This document shows, in pieces, positions 27,533-35,401 of a DNA stretch of 64,000 bases; positions within the stretch are counted from its first letter, which is position 1; the number at the start of each line of letters is the position of its first letter. The notes under the pieces were generated by a model, which saw only the letters and a list, made by a program, of their open reading frames with translations, made no database searches and was not told where the DNA came from. The position numbers were made by a program, and so were the translations under genes. Origin of the DNA: Akkermansiaceae bacterium (GTDB lineage Bacteria; Verrucomicrobiota; Verrucomicrobiia; Verrucomicrobiales; Akkermansiaceae); contig CAJJBQ010000001.1 in assembly GCA_905182405.1 (NCBI GenBank), positions 1,736,001 to 1,800,000 of the forward strand. The letters run 5' to 3'.

Positions 27533-28387
27533 ATGGACGAAGGACTCATTTTAAAACTCTCCTGCCCCGATAAACCGGGACTGGTTGCGCAAATTGCGTG
27601 CTATGCTTCCGAGTTTGAAGCAAATCTAGTGGAATTGAACCAATTTACGGATCGTGAACGCGGGAGATTCTTTGCCCGTCTGGAGATCGACACCTCCAAA
27701 CTTCAGGTTTCCGTTGATGATTTTGTTGCGGGATTTGACGTTCTTGGAAAATCAGTGGAGGCAGATTGGCACTTTCGCCGTCTTCCTTACAAAATGCGTA
27801 CGGCAGTTCTCGTGACACGCACCGATCATTGTCTGAACGAGATTCTCTGGCGCACCAAGTTGGGGGAAATGCCGATCGAGATTACATCTATCATTGGTAA
27901 CCGAGAGGATTGCCAGGAAATGGCTGACAATGCAGGAATTCCATTTCATCACATCGAGATGAAGAAGGGCAAGAAAACAGGCTTTCGGGAGATCGAGAGT
28001 TTGCTGGAAGCTCAGGATGTTCAGCTCGTTGTTTTGGCTCGCTTCATGCAAATCATGCCGGACTGGCTTTGCCAGAAATATGAGGGACGGATGATCAATA
28101 TTCACCATAGCTTTCTTCCGGCCTTCATTGGCGCAAACCCCTACCGTCAGGCCTATGAGCGTGGGGTGAAGCTGATTGGGGCGACGTGCCACTACGTCAC
28201 TTCGGAGCTCGATGCCGGGCCGATTATCGACCAAGAGGTCGAACCGGTGATGCACCACCACTCGGTGAATGATCTTGTCCGCCTCGGCCGGGATTGTGAG
28301 CGCTCGGCCTTGGCAAAGGGAATCCGCTATCACGTGCACGACCGTACGATCATCGATGATCAACGGGCCATCGTTTTCCCCGACTGA
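27533..28387 (+). CDS. purU: Formyltetrahydrofolate deformylase
   Basis: This 284-aa PurU hydrolyses 10-formyl-THF to THF and formate, balancing one-carbon pools. It has an N-terminal ACT domain (LSCPDKPGLVAQIACYASEF) and a C-terminal formyltransferase fold with NIHHSFLPAFIGANPYRQAY and ATCHYVTSELDAGPII, including the catalytic Asn/His/Asp. The last codons and stop lie in a (GACT)5 run (28382-28401) that leads into the dispersed island repeat, so the stop codon is contributed by repeat sequence. Confidence 0.95.
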   Translation: MDEGLILKLSCPDKPGLVAQIACYASEFEANLVELNQFTDRERGRFFARLEIDTSKLQVSVDDFVAGFDVLGKSVEADWHFRRLPYKMRTAVLVTRTDHCLNEILWRTKLGEMPIEITSIIGNREDCQEMADNAGIPFHHIEMKKGKKTGFREIESLLEAQDVQLVVLARFMQIMPDWLCQKYEGRMINIHHSFLPAFIGANPYRQAYERGVKLIGATCHYVTSELDAGPIIDQEVEPVMHHHSVNDLVRLGRDCERSALAKGIRYHVHDRTIIDDQRAIVFPD

Positions 28388-28475
28388 CTGACTGACTGAC
28401 TGCTAGGAATTTTCTTTTTGGGTGGACTGCTGGAAGGAGTGGTCGGAAGGCTCAGAGTGGGGCAAAAAGGGGGAT
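28382..28475 (+). repeat. Island repeat, copy A, preceded by (GACT)5
   Basis: Five GACT units (28382-28401) lead into GACTGCTAGGAATTTTCTTT at 28398, the left core of the island repeat. The right half (GGTGGACTGCTGGAAGG, then GGGGCAAAAAGGGGG) is diverged. The copy begins in the last codon and stop of purU. Confidence 0.75.
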
Positions 28476-28589
28476 GTTCTGAGTTCGTAGAGTCAGACAG
28501 TCATTTGATATTTCTGTGACGGAATAGCGCGTGACATCTAAAAGTTGGTCGTTAGCGTTCTGACATTCATAAAAAATAAAATATAAACG

Positions 28590-29309
28590 ATGAAGAAAAA
28601 ACATGTGATATTAGCCCTAGTGACGAGCGTCGTGACAATGGCTCCAGCTATTGCTGAGGAAGAAAGCCAGTGGGAGAACAGCCTGGACTTTGGGCTGAGC
28701 CTGTCAAAAGGGAACACGGATAATCTCTTCCTACGTTTCGGATTACAGACCGAAAAAAAGGATGGGCCAGATGCATATTTTGGTAGCGCAAGTTACAAGT
28801 ATGGTGAAGAGGAGTCTTCTGCAACTCAGGATGAAATTCTTGGGAAAGCAACTTGGAAACATACGTATTCTGGAAAGAATTTTATTGGTCTGCGGGTAGA
28901 TGCTCGTCGCGACACCTTTGCTGACATCGGCTACCGATTGTCTGTCAATGCAACCTCCGGTTATTATTGGATGAATACAGAAACCACAGTTTTCTCGACG
29001 GAGTTAGGTCTAGGTATCACTACCGAGGATAAAGGTTTTGGTGACACCACTCATCTCAATGGACTGTTTGATCAGCATTTCGAGCACAAGTTCAATGAAA
29101 GTGCCAAGTTCTACCAAGATTTCACATTTTCTCCTAGGCTCGACAATCTTAATGACTACCGCATTGAATTCGAAATGGGTATTGAAACGAAAATCACGGA
29201 AACGATCGCTTTCAAAGTGAGCTTTGAAAACCGATACGAGAGTAATCCAGCTGAAGGTAAAGAGAGGAATGATCTCAAGCTGATCACGGGGCTTTCTTAT
29301 AAGTTCTAA
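28590..29309 (+). CDS. DUF481 outer-membrane beta-barrel protein
   Basis: This 239-aa protein has a signal peptide (MKKKHVILALVTSVVTMAPA, cleavage near AIAEE), then DUF481 hallmarks: SLDFGLSLSKGNTDNLFLRF and alternating amphipathic strands ending in an aromatic (LITGLSYKF). It is predicted to be a small outer-membrane barrel of unknown role. Island-repeat copies A and B lie on either side, and it is the first gene of the accessory island. Confidence 0.85.
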   Translation: MKKKHVILALVTSVVTMAPAIAEEESQWENSLDFGLSLSKGNTDNLFLRFGLQTEKKDGPDAYFGSASYKYGEEESSATQDEILGKATWKHTYSGKNFIGLRVDARRDTFADIGYRLSVNATSGYYWMNTETTVFSTELGLGITTEDKGFGDTTHLNGLFDQHFEHKFNESAKFYQDFTFSPRLDNLNDYRIEFEMGIETKITETIAFKVSFENRYESNPAEGKERNDLKLITGLSYKF

Positions 29310-29316
29310 AAGCTAC

Positions 29317-29365
29317 GACTGCTGGGGATTTTTGCTGGAAGGTGTCATTGAAGGGATCAAAGAGG
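29317..29365 (+). repeat. Island repeat, copy B (short/diverged)
   Basis: GACTGCTGGGGATTTTTGCT, then GGAAGG and AAGGG, 8 bp after the DUF481 stop. It matches the left core of copies A and E with several changes. This is the weakest of the copies counted. Confidence 0.45.
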
Positions 29366-29486
29366 GCTGTAAATAAGTCACGAGATACAGCAGCGGGTGT
29401 GACAGTTGGATTGCTCGACTTGCTATGGGTTTTTATAAGGTGTAACTCGGTCGTAAGTGGCTACCGCTTCAGGAGGAACAACGCGA

Positions 29487-29556
29487 ACTGCTAGAAATTG
29501 CTATAGGCAGGAGGGCCTTGAAGCTACCCTTGGACCGAAGCGGGGAGAAAATTTTT
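29487..29556 (+). repeat. Island repeat, copy C
   Basis: ACTGCTAGAAATTGCTATAG is followed by GCAGGAGGGCCTTGAAGC, CCTTGGACCGAAGCGGGGAG and AAAATTTTT. Both the left core and the right CCTTGGACC block are present, in the same orientation as the other copies. Confidence 0.75.
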
Positions 29557-29629
29557 GATCCAGGCGGCAATATAAAGAAGATAAATAATACGAAGGATAT
29601 GGTTTTAACCCGGAAGTGCGCGAGTCAGT

Positions 29630-30385
29630 TGCTGATGAAGATCTCATTAACAGAGGGGTGAGTGGAAAACTCTTTTCCATTATCGAAAGTGAGGGTGTAG
29701 AGCTTGTCACGATATTGGACTAGCTTGGTCATAATCGCCATAGAAACCTGCTACAGCAGATCGACTTGGAGCTTTTGCGATAATCGTAAAACGGCTGTAT
29801 CGCTCGACCATCGTAACGAGAACTGATCCGGAGGTTTTGTTAATGACGGTATCGAGTTTCCCAATCTCCGATGCGGGTCCGTAAATCAACAACCGCGGGA
29901 CGTTCTTCGATGGAGATCGCTCCTTTGATTTATTCACGCCGATCATTTTGAAGACTTCTGTTTTTGTAAGATTTCACTTTATGGCGGAGGTGCTGGTGAA
30001 GTAATCCTCCGTGACGCTTGTCTGTGTAGATACGGGCATAGATCGTCTCGTGACTGATCGAAGGTAAGTGGCGTTTTGGCAGCTCGTCCCTTATCTGCTA
30101 GAGACTCCACTGCTCGGCACAAAATATGAATCACCAGAAAGGCTCACAACTCGACCGAGCATATCTCTCTGTCCGTCAATCAGCTAGAAGGGAACGTTGC
30201 CGTGCCTTCGAGTGAGCGTATCGATATTGATAGCCTCCCTCCAGAGTGGCATTACGACGAAGTTCCCGATTGATCGTGGAAACGTGCAGACCAAGTTGTG
30301 AGGCGATGTGAGAAGGCTTTGAGCCATTACGTCGTAAAGTAGAAGTGGTATGATGCTTTTCGTAGGTCAGGTCTTGATAAGACAT
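29630..30385 (-). mobile_element. IS30-family transposase remnant (5' two thirds)
   Basis: The minus strand from ATG 30385 reads an IS30 helix-turn-helix start (TLRRNGSKPSHIASQLGLHV, then STINRELRRN). In other frames follow LPSISHETIYARIYTDKRHG with GLLHQHLRHKVKSYKN, then DTVINKTSGSVLVTMVERYS, then LYTLTFDNGKEFS with the second catalytic Asp. Several frameshifts and a stop soon after this motif disable it. The end carrying the catalytic Glu is absent here. A C-terminal piece of such a protein lies at 31412-31515 on the opposite strand. Confidence 0.85.
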
Positions 30386-30615
30386 TGTATATTGGTTCGG
30401 TTTTAAACGGCGGAACCAGAGCTGATTAAATTAGCTCCTCGCCTGCTTTTTAAACCGACTTGCACACTTCCACTTTGAATCCAAGAGAGGCATATTTTTT
30501 TACTTGAAAGCATTTAATCACAATAAAAATTAGAGTTATATTACTGTCTAATTTTTGTTGCCTTTTATGAATTCAATTTTACGTTCATGAAGATTATCCG
30601 AATAATAGTTACCCG

Positions 30616-31410
30616 ATGATTTTCGATAAACATCAAGTTCTAAGGAAATGTATACCTGATAAAATAGTAGGAATCTACTACTTTATGGATGCCCAAGATA
30701 ATATATTATATATTGGAAAAAGTATTAATATCAAAAAACGTATTGATCAGCATTTTAAAACAGGCAGGAAGCGCATGCTTGCAGCTTTTGAAAAGCTAAA
30801 AATAAAAAAATTACATACAGAATTAGAAGCTTTGCTTTTGGAATCTCAGGAGATTAAACGCTATACTCCCCGCTACAATAGGCGGTTGCGTAGGTCTAGA
30901 AATTCCTTTTCTATTTTTCAGAAAGTAAATAAGTATTCCTATCTAGTTTATTATGTAGCCGAAACAAATCCTTCTTCCTTGCTCAATTTCATGGGTAAGA
31001 GACAGGCACTTTCTTTTTTAGGTCGATTATCCAATCGCTTTACGCTTTGCGAAAAGCTGAATGGCTTAGATTTCTCTACTAAAAGCTGTTTTAAATATCA
31101 GCTAAAATCATGTAATGGTGCCTGTGTGGGCAAAGAGTCGGTTGATTCCTACAATCAACGTTTTGAGGAGAGCTTATCTAGTCTTTTTGAGTTACCAACT
31201 AATTGTAATCTTGTTTTTAGAGAGGGTAAGCTAGAGACTCACCTGACAATTTCTAATAACCAGCTTAGTCAGTTTGGCGTTAAAGGTAAAAGTGAGTACC
31301 CTATTGAATTTTCTTCTTATGATGAAATGAGAATTATTATTACTTATCAAAAGAAAAATCCTAAAAAACTTTTAAGCATGCAGCCTCATTCTAAAAACAC
31401 ACATAAATAG
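30616..31410 (+). CDS. Stand-alone GIY-YIG nuclease-domain protein (UvrC/DnaQ-associated type)
   Basis: This 264-aa protein has a GIY-YIG nuclease domain at about 15-95: GIYYF (19-23), YIGKS (32-36), Arg42, Glu77 in LLLESQEIKRYTPRYN, and Asn89. The remainder (CFKYQLKSCNGACVGKESVD, then SYNQRF) matches the region that follows GIY-YIG in UvrC/Cho and in Bacteroidetes DnaQ-GIY-YIG fusions. The DnaQ exonuclease part is missing. It is very AT-rich compared with its neighbours (15 of 60 bases are G/C at 30661-30720) and lies between IS30 fragments, which points to transfer, perhaps from Bacteroidetes. The stop codon abuts the right IS30 piece. Confidence 0.85.
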   Translation: MIFDKHQVLRKCIPDKIVGIYYFMDAQDNILYIGKSINIKKRIDQHFKTGRKRMLAAFEKLKIKKLHTELEALLLESQEIKRYTPRYNRRLRRSRNSFSIFQKVNKYSYLVYYVAETNPSSLLNFMGKRQALSFLGRLSNRFTLCEKLNGLDFSTKSCFKYQLKSCNGACVGKESVDSYNQRFEESLSSLFELPTNCNLVFREGKLETHLTISNNQLSQFGVKGKSEYPIEFSSYDEMRIIITYQKKNPKKLLSMQPHSKNTHK

Positions 31411-31411
31411 A

Positions 31412-31515
31412 AGGGCGGCTTCAAGAAGTCGAAGATGAGATCAACAATCGACCGCGAAACATCCTGGGCTACGAATCACCCAATGACCTCCTCCACGAAC
31501 TGATAGCCTCGTAAA
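31412..31515 (+). mobile_element. IS30-family transposase C-terminal fragment
   Basis: The plus strand from 31412 reads LQEVEDEINNRPRNILGYES, then PNDLLHELIAS and a stop (taa at 31513-31515). This is the typical end of IS30 transposases (NNRPRKTLG motif). There is no start and no upstream catalytic part. It is opposite in orientation to the 5' remnant at 29630-30385. Confidence 0.82.
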
Positions 31516-31534
31516 TCCTCCCTTGAGGCGCGGC

Positions 31535-31609
31535 CTTCGCAGATTTACAAAACTTCATTCCTCGCCTCGCTAAGCTCGCCTCGTCATTGTGCCTCGAAAA
31601 TCTGCGAAG
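31535..31609. repeat. Long hairpin with perfect 12-bp arms
   Basis: CTTCGCAGATTT (31535-31546) and its exact complement AAATCTGCGAAG (31598-31609) enclose a 51-nt loop. The loop contains CTCGCCTCG, TAAG and CTCGCCTCG as a direct repeat. It lies just past the IS30 C-terminal fragment, so it could be an IS end, a MITE or a site-like hairpin. Confidence 0.5.
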
Positions 31610-31685
31610 AGAGGCTAACAATAGCAACCAGAGATTAGATAAAAAAAGGCACCGCCCCGATATTCCTTAGCTCTTTGAATCCGCA

Positions 31686-31725
31686 CGCCCTTGGACCGGA
31701 GCGGAGGGAGGAGAGAGGGCGGCGA
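31686..31725 (+). repeat. Island repeat, copy D (right half only)
   Basis: CGCCCTTGGACCGGAGCGGA, then GGGAGGAGAGAGGGCGGCG. This corresponds to the right block of copy E. The left core (GACTGCTAGG) is missing or replaced here. Confidence 0.65.
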
Positions 31726-31946
31726 TTAAGAAGGGTATACATGGTAGGCGGTTGCGACGCTTTGAGTTTCCCGACCAACCTTTCAGAGAAAAATACACGC
31801 TCTTAGTCCCGTAGAAACTGTTGTTAATCAGAAAAGGTCTTTGTCTCAATCGGCCAAGGTTCTAGCTAGGATCGGTCAATAGTATGTTTTGCTTTGCAAG
31901 AACGCCCAAGTCACTTTACCAGTCGTAAAAATAATAAATCAAAAAG

Positions 31947-33242
31947 ATGAACGTTCAAAAAAGAATTCAGCCGATTCGTAAATATATTCTCCTCGCATTG
32001 GTGAGTGCTTTGAATTTGGCCGCTCCCGCCAGCGCCCAGACAAAAGAAAGAAATACCAACACATCTCAAACTGAAAAATATCGGCTAGTGTGGTTTGAGG
32101 ATCCTACTACCAAAGCAACCTTCGTGTGGAACCAGCTTGCAGGAGATCCCGCGACCCTCTATTATGGTCTAAAAGATCAAGAGCGTCAGAAAGGGAAATA
32201 TTCCAACCGGGCTAAGGTAAATCAAGTCGTCAAGTATGATGGCATGACCAACTGCTTCGTGCGCTTGCAAAATCTCGTGCCAAATAGCTGGTATTTCATG
32301 TGTCTCGGTGATGATTTTGGCGTCAGTCGCCGTTTTTATTTCAAGACCGCACCTGACAAGCCGGAGGCCTTCACCTTCATCTGCGGTGGCGATTCACGGA
32401 ACTTCCGAGACGTCCGGCAGGCCGCGAATACTCTCTGTAGAAAACTGGCCCCTCTTTTCGTGGCTTTCACCGGAGATATGATCAACCAAGATAACGCTGA
32501 AGAATGGAGTCATTGGCTGGATGACTGGCAATTGACCATCAGCGAAAAGGGCCACCTCCTTCCCATCGCTCCGCATCGAGGCAATCACGAGGCCCGCCCC
32601 GAATCCATCCCTAAACACTTTGGTATGCCTGAGGACTCCTACGCTGCTTTTTCCATTGGTAGTGATCTTTTCCGCTATTACATTTTAAATAGCGAAATCC
32701 CTGCTGACGGAACCCAGGGCGCCTGGCTTTCCAATGACCTCAAAAAAAATGCCAATGGCGTGACTCACCTCGTCGCTGGATATCATAAGCCGATGCTTCC
32801 TCATACCAGCGGAAAAGCACTTGGAAGAAATCCCGCCAAATGGGCCAAGACATTTTATGAAGCAGGCTTGGACTTGGCGATGGAGTCCGACTCGCATGTC
32901 ATGAAACGCACCCTACCCATTCGTCCTGACGCCGGGGGGAAAGGTGGCTTTAAGGCAGCTCCCGATGACCCTAATGCGACCACCTATCTCGGTGAAGGTT
33001 GTTGGGGCGCCCCATTGCGCAAGGCAGACGTTGCCTTCCCCTGGACGGTAGGCGCGGAATCTTTCAACGGCTTCGACTGGATTCACGTCACTCCAAAGGC
33101 GATGTATGACAAGACCGTGAAGGTCGAAAACGTCGTTCGAATCGGGGAAATTGATCCTAAGAAGCCTTATGAGAACCCTGCGGGAATTTCGCTCTGGGCG
33201 CCTCGCGGTGGCGATGAGGTCCTGACCATTCTAGCAGACTAA
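31947..33242 (+). CDS. Secreted purple-acid-phosphatase-like metallophosphoesterase
   Basis: This 431-aa protein has a signal peptide (RKYILLALVSALNLAAPASA). An N-terminal fibronectin-like domain (about 45-130; KATFVWNQLAGDPATLYYGL) is typical of purple acid phosphatases. The metallophosphoesterase blocks follow: FICGGDSRNFRD, FTGDMINQDN, RGNHEAR, AGYHKPM and ESDSHV, supplying Asp, Asn and His ligands for a dinuclear metal centre. It is predicted to be a periplasmic phosphoesterase of unknown substrate. The membrane-protein gene follows 54 bp downstream. Confidence 0.85.
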   Translation: MNVQKRIQPIRKYILLALVSALNLAAPASAQTKERNTNTSQTEKYRLVWFEDPTTKATFVWNQLAGDPATLYYGLKDQERQKGKYSNRAKVNQVVKYDGMTNCFVRLQNLVPNSWYFMCLGDDFGVSRRFYFKTAPDKPEAFTFICGGDSRNFRDVRQAANTLCRKLAPLFVAFTGDMINQDNAEEWSHWLDDWQLTISEKGHLLPIAPHRGNHEARPESIPKHFGMPEDSYAAFSIGSDLFRYYILNSEIPADGTQGAWLSNDLKKNANGVTHLVAGYHKPMLPHTSGKALGRNPAKWAKTFYEAGLDLAMESDSHVMKRTLPIRPDAGGKGGFKAAPDDPNATTYLGEGCWGAPLRKADVAFPWTVGAESFNGFDWIHVTPKAMYDKTVKVENVVRIGEIDPKKPYENPAGISLWAPRGGDEVLTILAD

Positions 33243-33296
33243 AAAACCACCGAAGAAAGCATGGTCCCTTTTCTACATAACTGAGTGTAGGATATC

Positions 33297-34181
33297 ATGA
33301 GGAATAAAACGGACCTTCTGAGCAAAGGAGCCTTACAGCTTGTCGTTAGCCTTATTTTTTTTGGGCGAGGGTGGCTAACCTGGCGTTGGGATAGCCCCAT
33401 CCGCGAACTCATTTGGCAAGAAGCTTGGTGGACTCCGGTCCTTAAAAATTTTGACATCACGTGGAGTCATTTTGCGCGCACTTCTGATGCTTGGATCAGC
33501 CCCGCCCTGGATGCAATCGGGATCTTCCTAGTTATTTCCGCACTCCTTCCGTGGCTTTCCGGGATCTCACGTTTACGCTGGACGCGATGGCTCCTGCTCC
33601 CTGGAATCGTCATTGTCATCCTTGACGCCTTCTCACGCTGGATCGCAAAAGACATGCAGGCTGGCATCGGAATGGAATACGCCCTCCAGATTGCCACCCC
33701 CATTGCCCTCCTCATTCTCCTGCGGGCAGAGAACACCTCGGTAAGACGTGAAAATCTCATAAAGTGGATTCTCCTCATCGCTGCCGCTTCTACCTTCACC
33801 GGCCACGGACTCTATGCAATAGGTTACTACAGCATACCTCTAGAGTTTCGGATGATGACAACCGAAATCTTACCTCTTTCGGAAACGGCTAGCCTCATGT
33901 TTTTGAAAATTGTCGGCTGGCTCGATTTTATCGTCGTCGCGCTCATCTTCTTGCCCATCACACGGCGGGCTGGCCTGGCATACATGGTGTGCTGGGGAGG
34001 CTTGACCACCCTCGCTCGCATTTTAGCCTACTACGATTCTGAACTCCCTCGATACGGTCTGGACCCATGGCTGATCGAGGCCCTCGTCCGCACCCCGCAT
34101 TGGCTCATCCCACTTTTACTCCTCCTACGAGAAATTTTCGTAATCTACCGGAGTGAGGACAGTAATCATCCTTCCGATTGA
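33297..34181 (+). CDS. Polytopic membrane protein, unknown function
   Basis: This 294-aa protein has about seven hydrophobic segments (for example ALQLVVSLIFFG, AIGIFLVISALLPWL, WLLLPGIVIVILDAF, LLIAAASTFTGHGLYAIGYY, IVGWLDFIVVALIFLP, LIPLLLLLREIFVIY). I recognise no family. It lies 54 bp after the phosphatase on the same strand. Its stop codon (tga 34179-34181) overlaps the first two bases of island-repeat copy E. Confidence 0.7.
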   Translation: MRNKTDLLSKGALQLVVSLIFFGRGWLTWRWDSPIRELIWQEAWWTPVLKNFDITWSHFARTSDAWISPALDAIGIFLVISALLPWLSGISRLRWTRWLLLPGIVIVILDAFSRWIAKDMQAGIGMEYALQIATPIALLILLRAENTSVRRENLIKWILLIAAASTFTGHGLYAIGYYSIPLEFRMMTTEILPLSETASLMFLKIVGWLDFIVVALIFLPITRRAGLAYMVCWGGLTTLARILAYYDSELPRYGLDPWLIEALVRTPHWLIPLLLLLREIFVIYRSEDSNHPSD

Positions 34182-34256
34182 CTGCTATGAATTTTCTTTT
34201 GGTAGGAGGGCCTTGAAGCCGCCCTTGGACCGGAGCGGAGGGGGGAGAAAGGGGGT
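34180..34256 (+). repeat. Island repeat, copy E (most complete)
   Basis: GACTGCTATGAATTTTCTTT is followed by TGGTAGGAGGGCCTTGAAGC, CGCCCTTGGACCGGAGCGGA and GGGGGGAGAAAGGGGG. It starts inside the stop codon of the membrane-protein gene. I used this copy as the reference for the others. Confidence 0.8.
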
Positions 34257-34262
34257 TGTGTC

Positions 34263-34442
34263 GGCAAAGGCACTTCGATGCGCACCTCTAATTGGGCCTA
34301 CATGAAATATGGTGACAGCTCCGAGGCACTATACGATATGCAGAAGGATCCCAAGCAGTTCGTCAACTTGGATAAATCAACTCAGCATGCCAAGATACTT
34401 CAATCCCCCCGCCAGCAATTCCAAAGCGTCTGGAAGCAATGA
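34263..34442 (+). pseudogene. Sulfatase C-terminal fragment
   Basis: The open frame reads GKGTSMRTSNWAYMKYGDSS, then EALYDMQKDPKQFVNLDKST, and stops at 34440-34442. This is the usual sulfatase tail (strand 'R..W.Y.+Y' then 'ELYD...DP.E..NL'). It has no start, no formylglycine motif and no metal site. The rest of the gene is absent, and copy E of the island repeat sits directly at its left end, suggesting a deletion or replacement there. Confidence 0.75.
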
Positions 34443-34453
34443 AGGAACATTGG

Positions 34454-35149
34454 TTATTTCAGCGGAGTAATCTTTATATTGCGGTAGGCGACGGGTCCGT
34501 GGTCCCCTTGGAACATAATGGGTCCCTTGGCCATTTCTTTGCCGGTCAATCCTCCGGGAGTGGGCTTCGGTAGCTCAATCTTTTCCTGAATCACCTTGCC
34601 GTTGAGAACTACCTTCTCGATGTAGGCATTCTTGATCTTCTTGCCGTCCTTGTATTTGGGGGCATGAAAAACGATTTGGTACTTTTGCCACTCGCCGGGC
34701 TTTTTACTGGCATTCATGGCGGGTGGTTTGGCCCCGTATATGGCTCCCATGTCGCCCATCCCGAGCTTGGTCCGTCCATGGCTGTCTAGTACTTGAATTT
34801 CGTATTCTCCATGAATGTAGATGCCTGAGTTTGAACCCTTCGGTACCATGATCTCAAGTTCGATTCGAGCATCGCCGTGAGTGAAGGTGGAGTAGATGTC
34901 GAGGCTCTTGCCTGCGGTTTTTGACGGAGCGTTGACCATTTCGCCGGTGCCATCCTTAACAATTAATTCATTTGGATTCTCGGGATTTACTGCGGCGACG
35001 CCGACTGACCAACAATCCTTATTCTTGCCTCGAGGCTTTGTCTTCCAGTCATCCAGGTCCTTGCCGTTGAAGGGCGAAGCGGCTTGGGAGTGGGAGATCA
35101 AGATTAGTGAACCGATGAACGCACTTAGTAAAAGTCGGATTTTTTTCAT
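34454..35149 (-). CDS. Secreted DUF1080 (3-keto-disaccharide hydrolase) protein
   Basis: This 231-aa protein has a signal peptide (MKKIRLLLSAFIGSLILISHSQA) and one DUF1080 jelly-roll domain: FNGKDLDDWKTKPRG, IELEIMVPKGSNSGIYIHGE, YEIQVLDSHG, GEWQKYQIVFHAP and GPIMFQGDHGPVAYRNIKI. The family is concanavalin-like. Some members hydrolyse 3-keto-glycosides, which would fit polysaccharide breakdown in the periplasm. Confidence 0.9.
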   Translation of the reverse strand: MKKIRLLLSAFIGSLILISHSQAASPFNGKDLDDWKTKPRGKNKDCWSVGVAAVNPENPNELIVKDGTGEMVNAPSKTAGKSLDIYSTFTHGDARIELEIMVPKGSNSGIYIHGEYEIQVLDSHGRTKLGMGDMGAIYGAKPPAMNASKKPGEWQKYQIVFHAPKYKDGKKIKNAYIEKVVLNGKVIQEKIELPKPTPGGLTGKEMAKGPIMFQGDHGPVAYRNIKITPLK

Positions 35150-35228
35150 ATTGTCGGTGAAGTTAATGTAGATGTTATTCGGGGGATCTTGGAATGCGCC
35201 GATCCGCTTGTCGATCCCTCACTTACCG

Positions 35229-35290
35229 ACTGCTACTGCTAGGAATTTGCTTTTGGAGGGAAGGCCTTGAAGCAATTTCCTAGCAGTCCA
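35229..35290 (+). repeat. Island repeat, copy F, fold-back form
   Basis: ACTGCTAGGAATTTGC (35235-35250) and GCAATTTCCTAGCAGT (35272-35287) are inverted repeats with one mismatch in 16 bp, enclosing TTTTGGAGGGAAGGCCTTGA. The left core and the GGCCTTGAAGC block match the other copies, but here the left core is repeated in inverted form at the right end, giving a hairpin or MITE-like unit. Confidence 0.75.
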
Positions 35291-35401
35291 ATCCAAAGGC
35301 CATGGTATTTCTAGTTAAAGGAAATTCTGAACAGTGACATCAACAGCAAAGATTCACTAATTACCTCTTGATACACATTCCCACGGGTTTATTTTCTCAG
35401 A

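Noticed and set aside
28382..28401. (GACT)5 as a CRISPR or functional microsatellite array
   Set aside because: Units are 4 bp with no spacers. It is better explained as slippage at the left edge of the island repeat.
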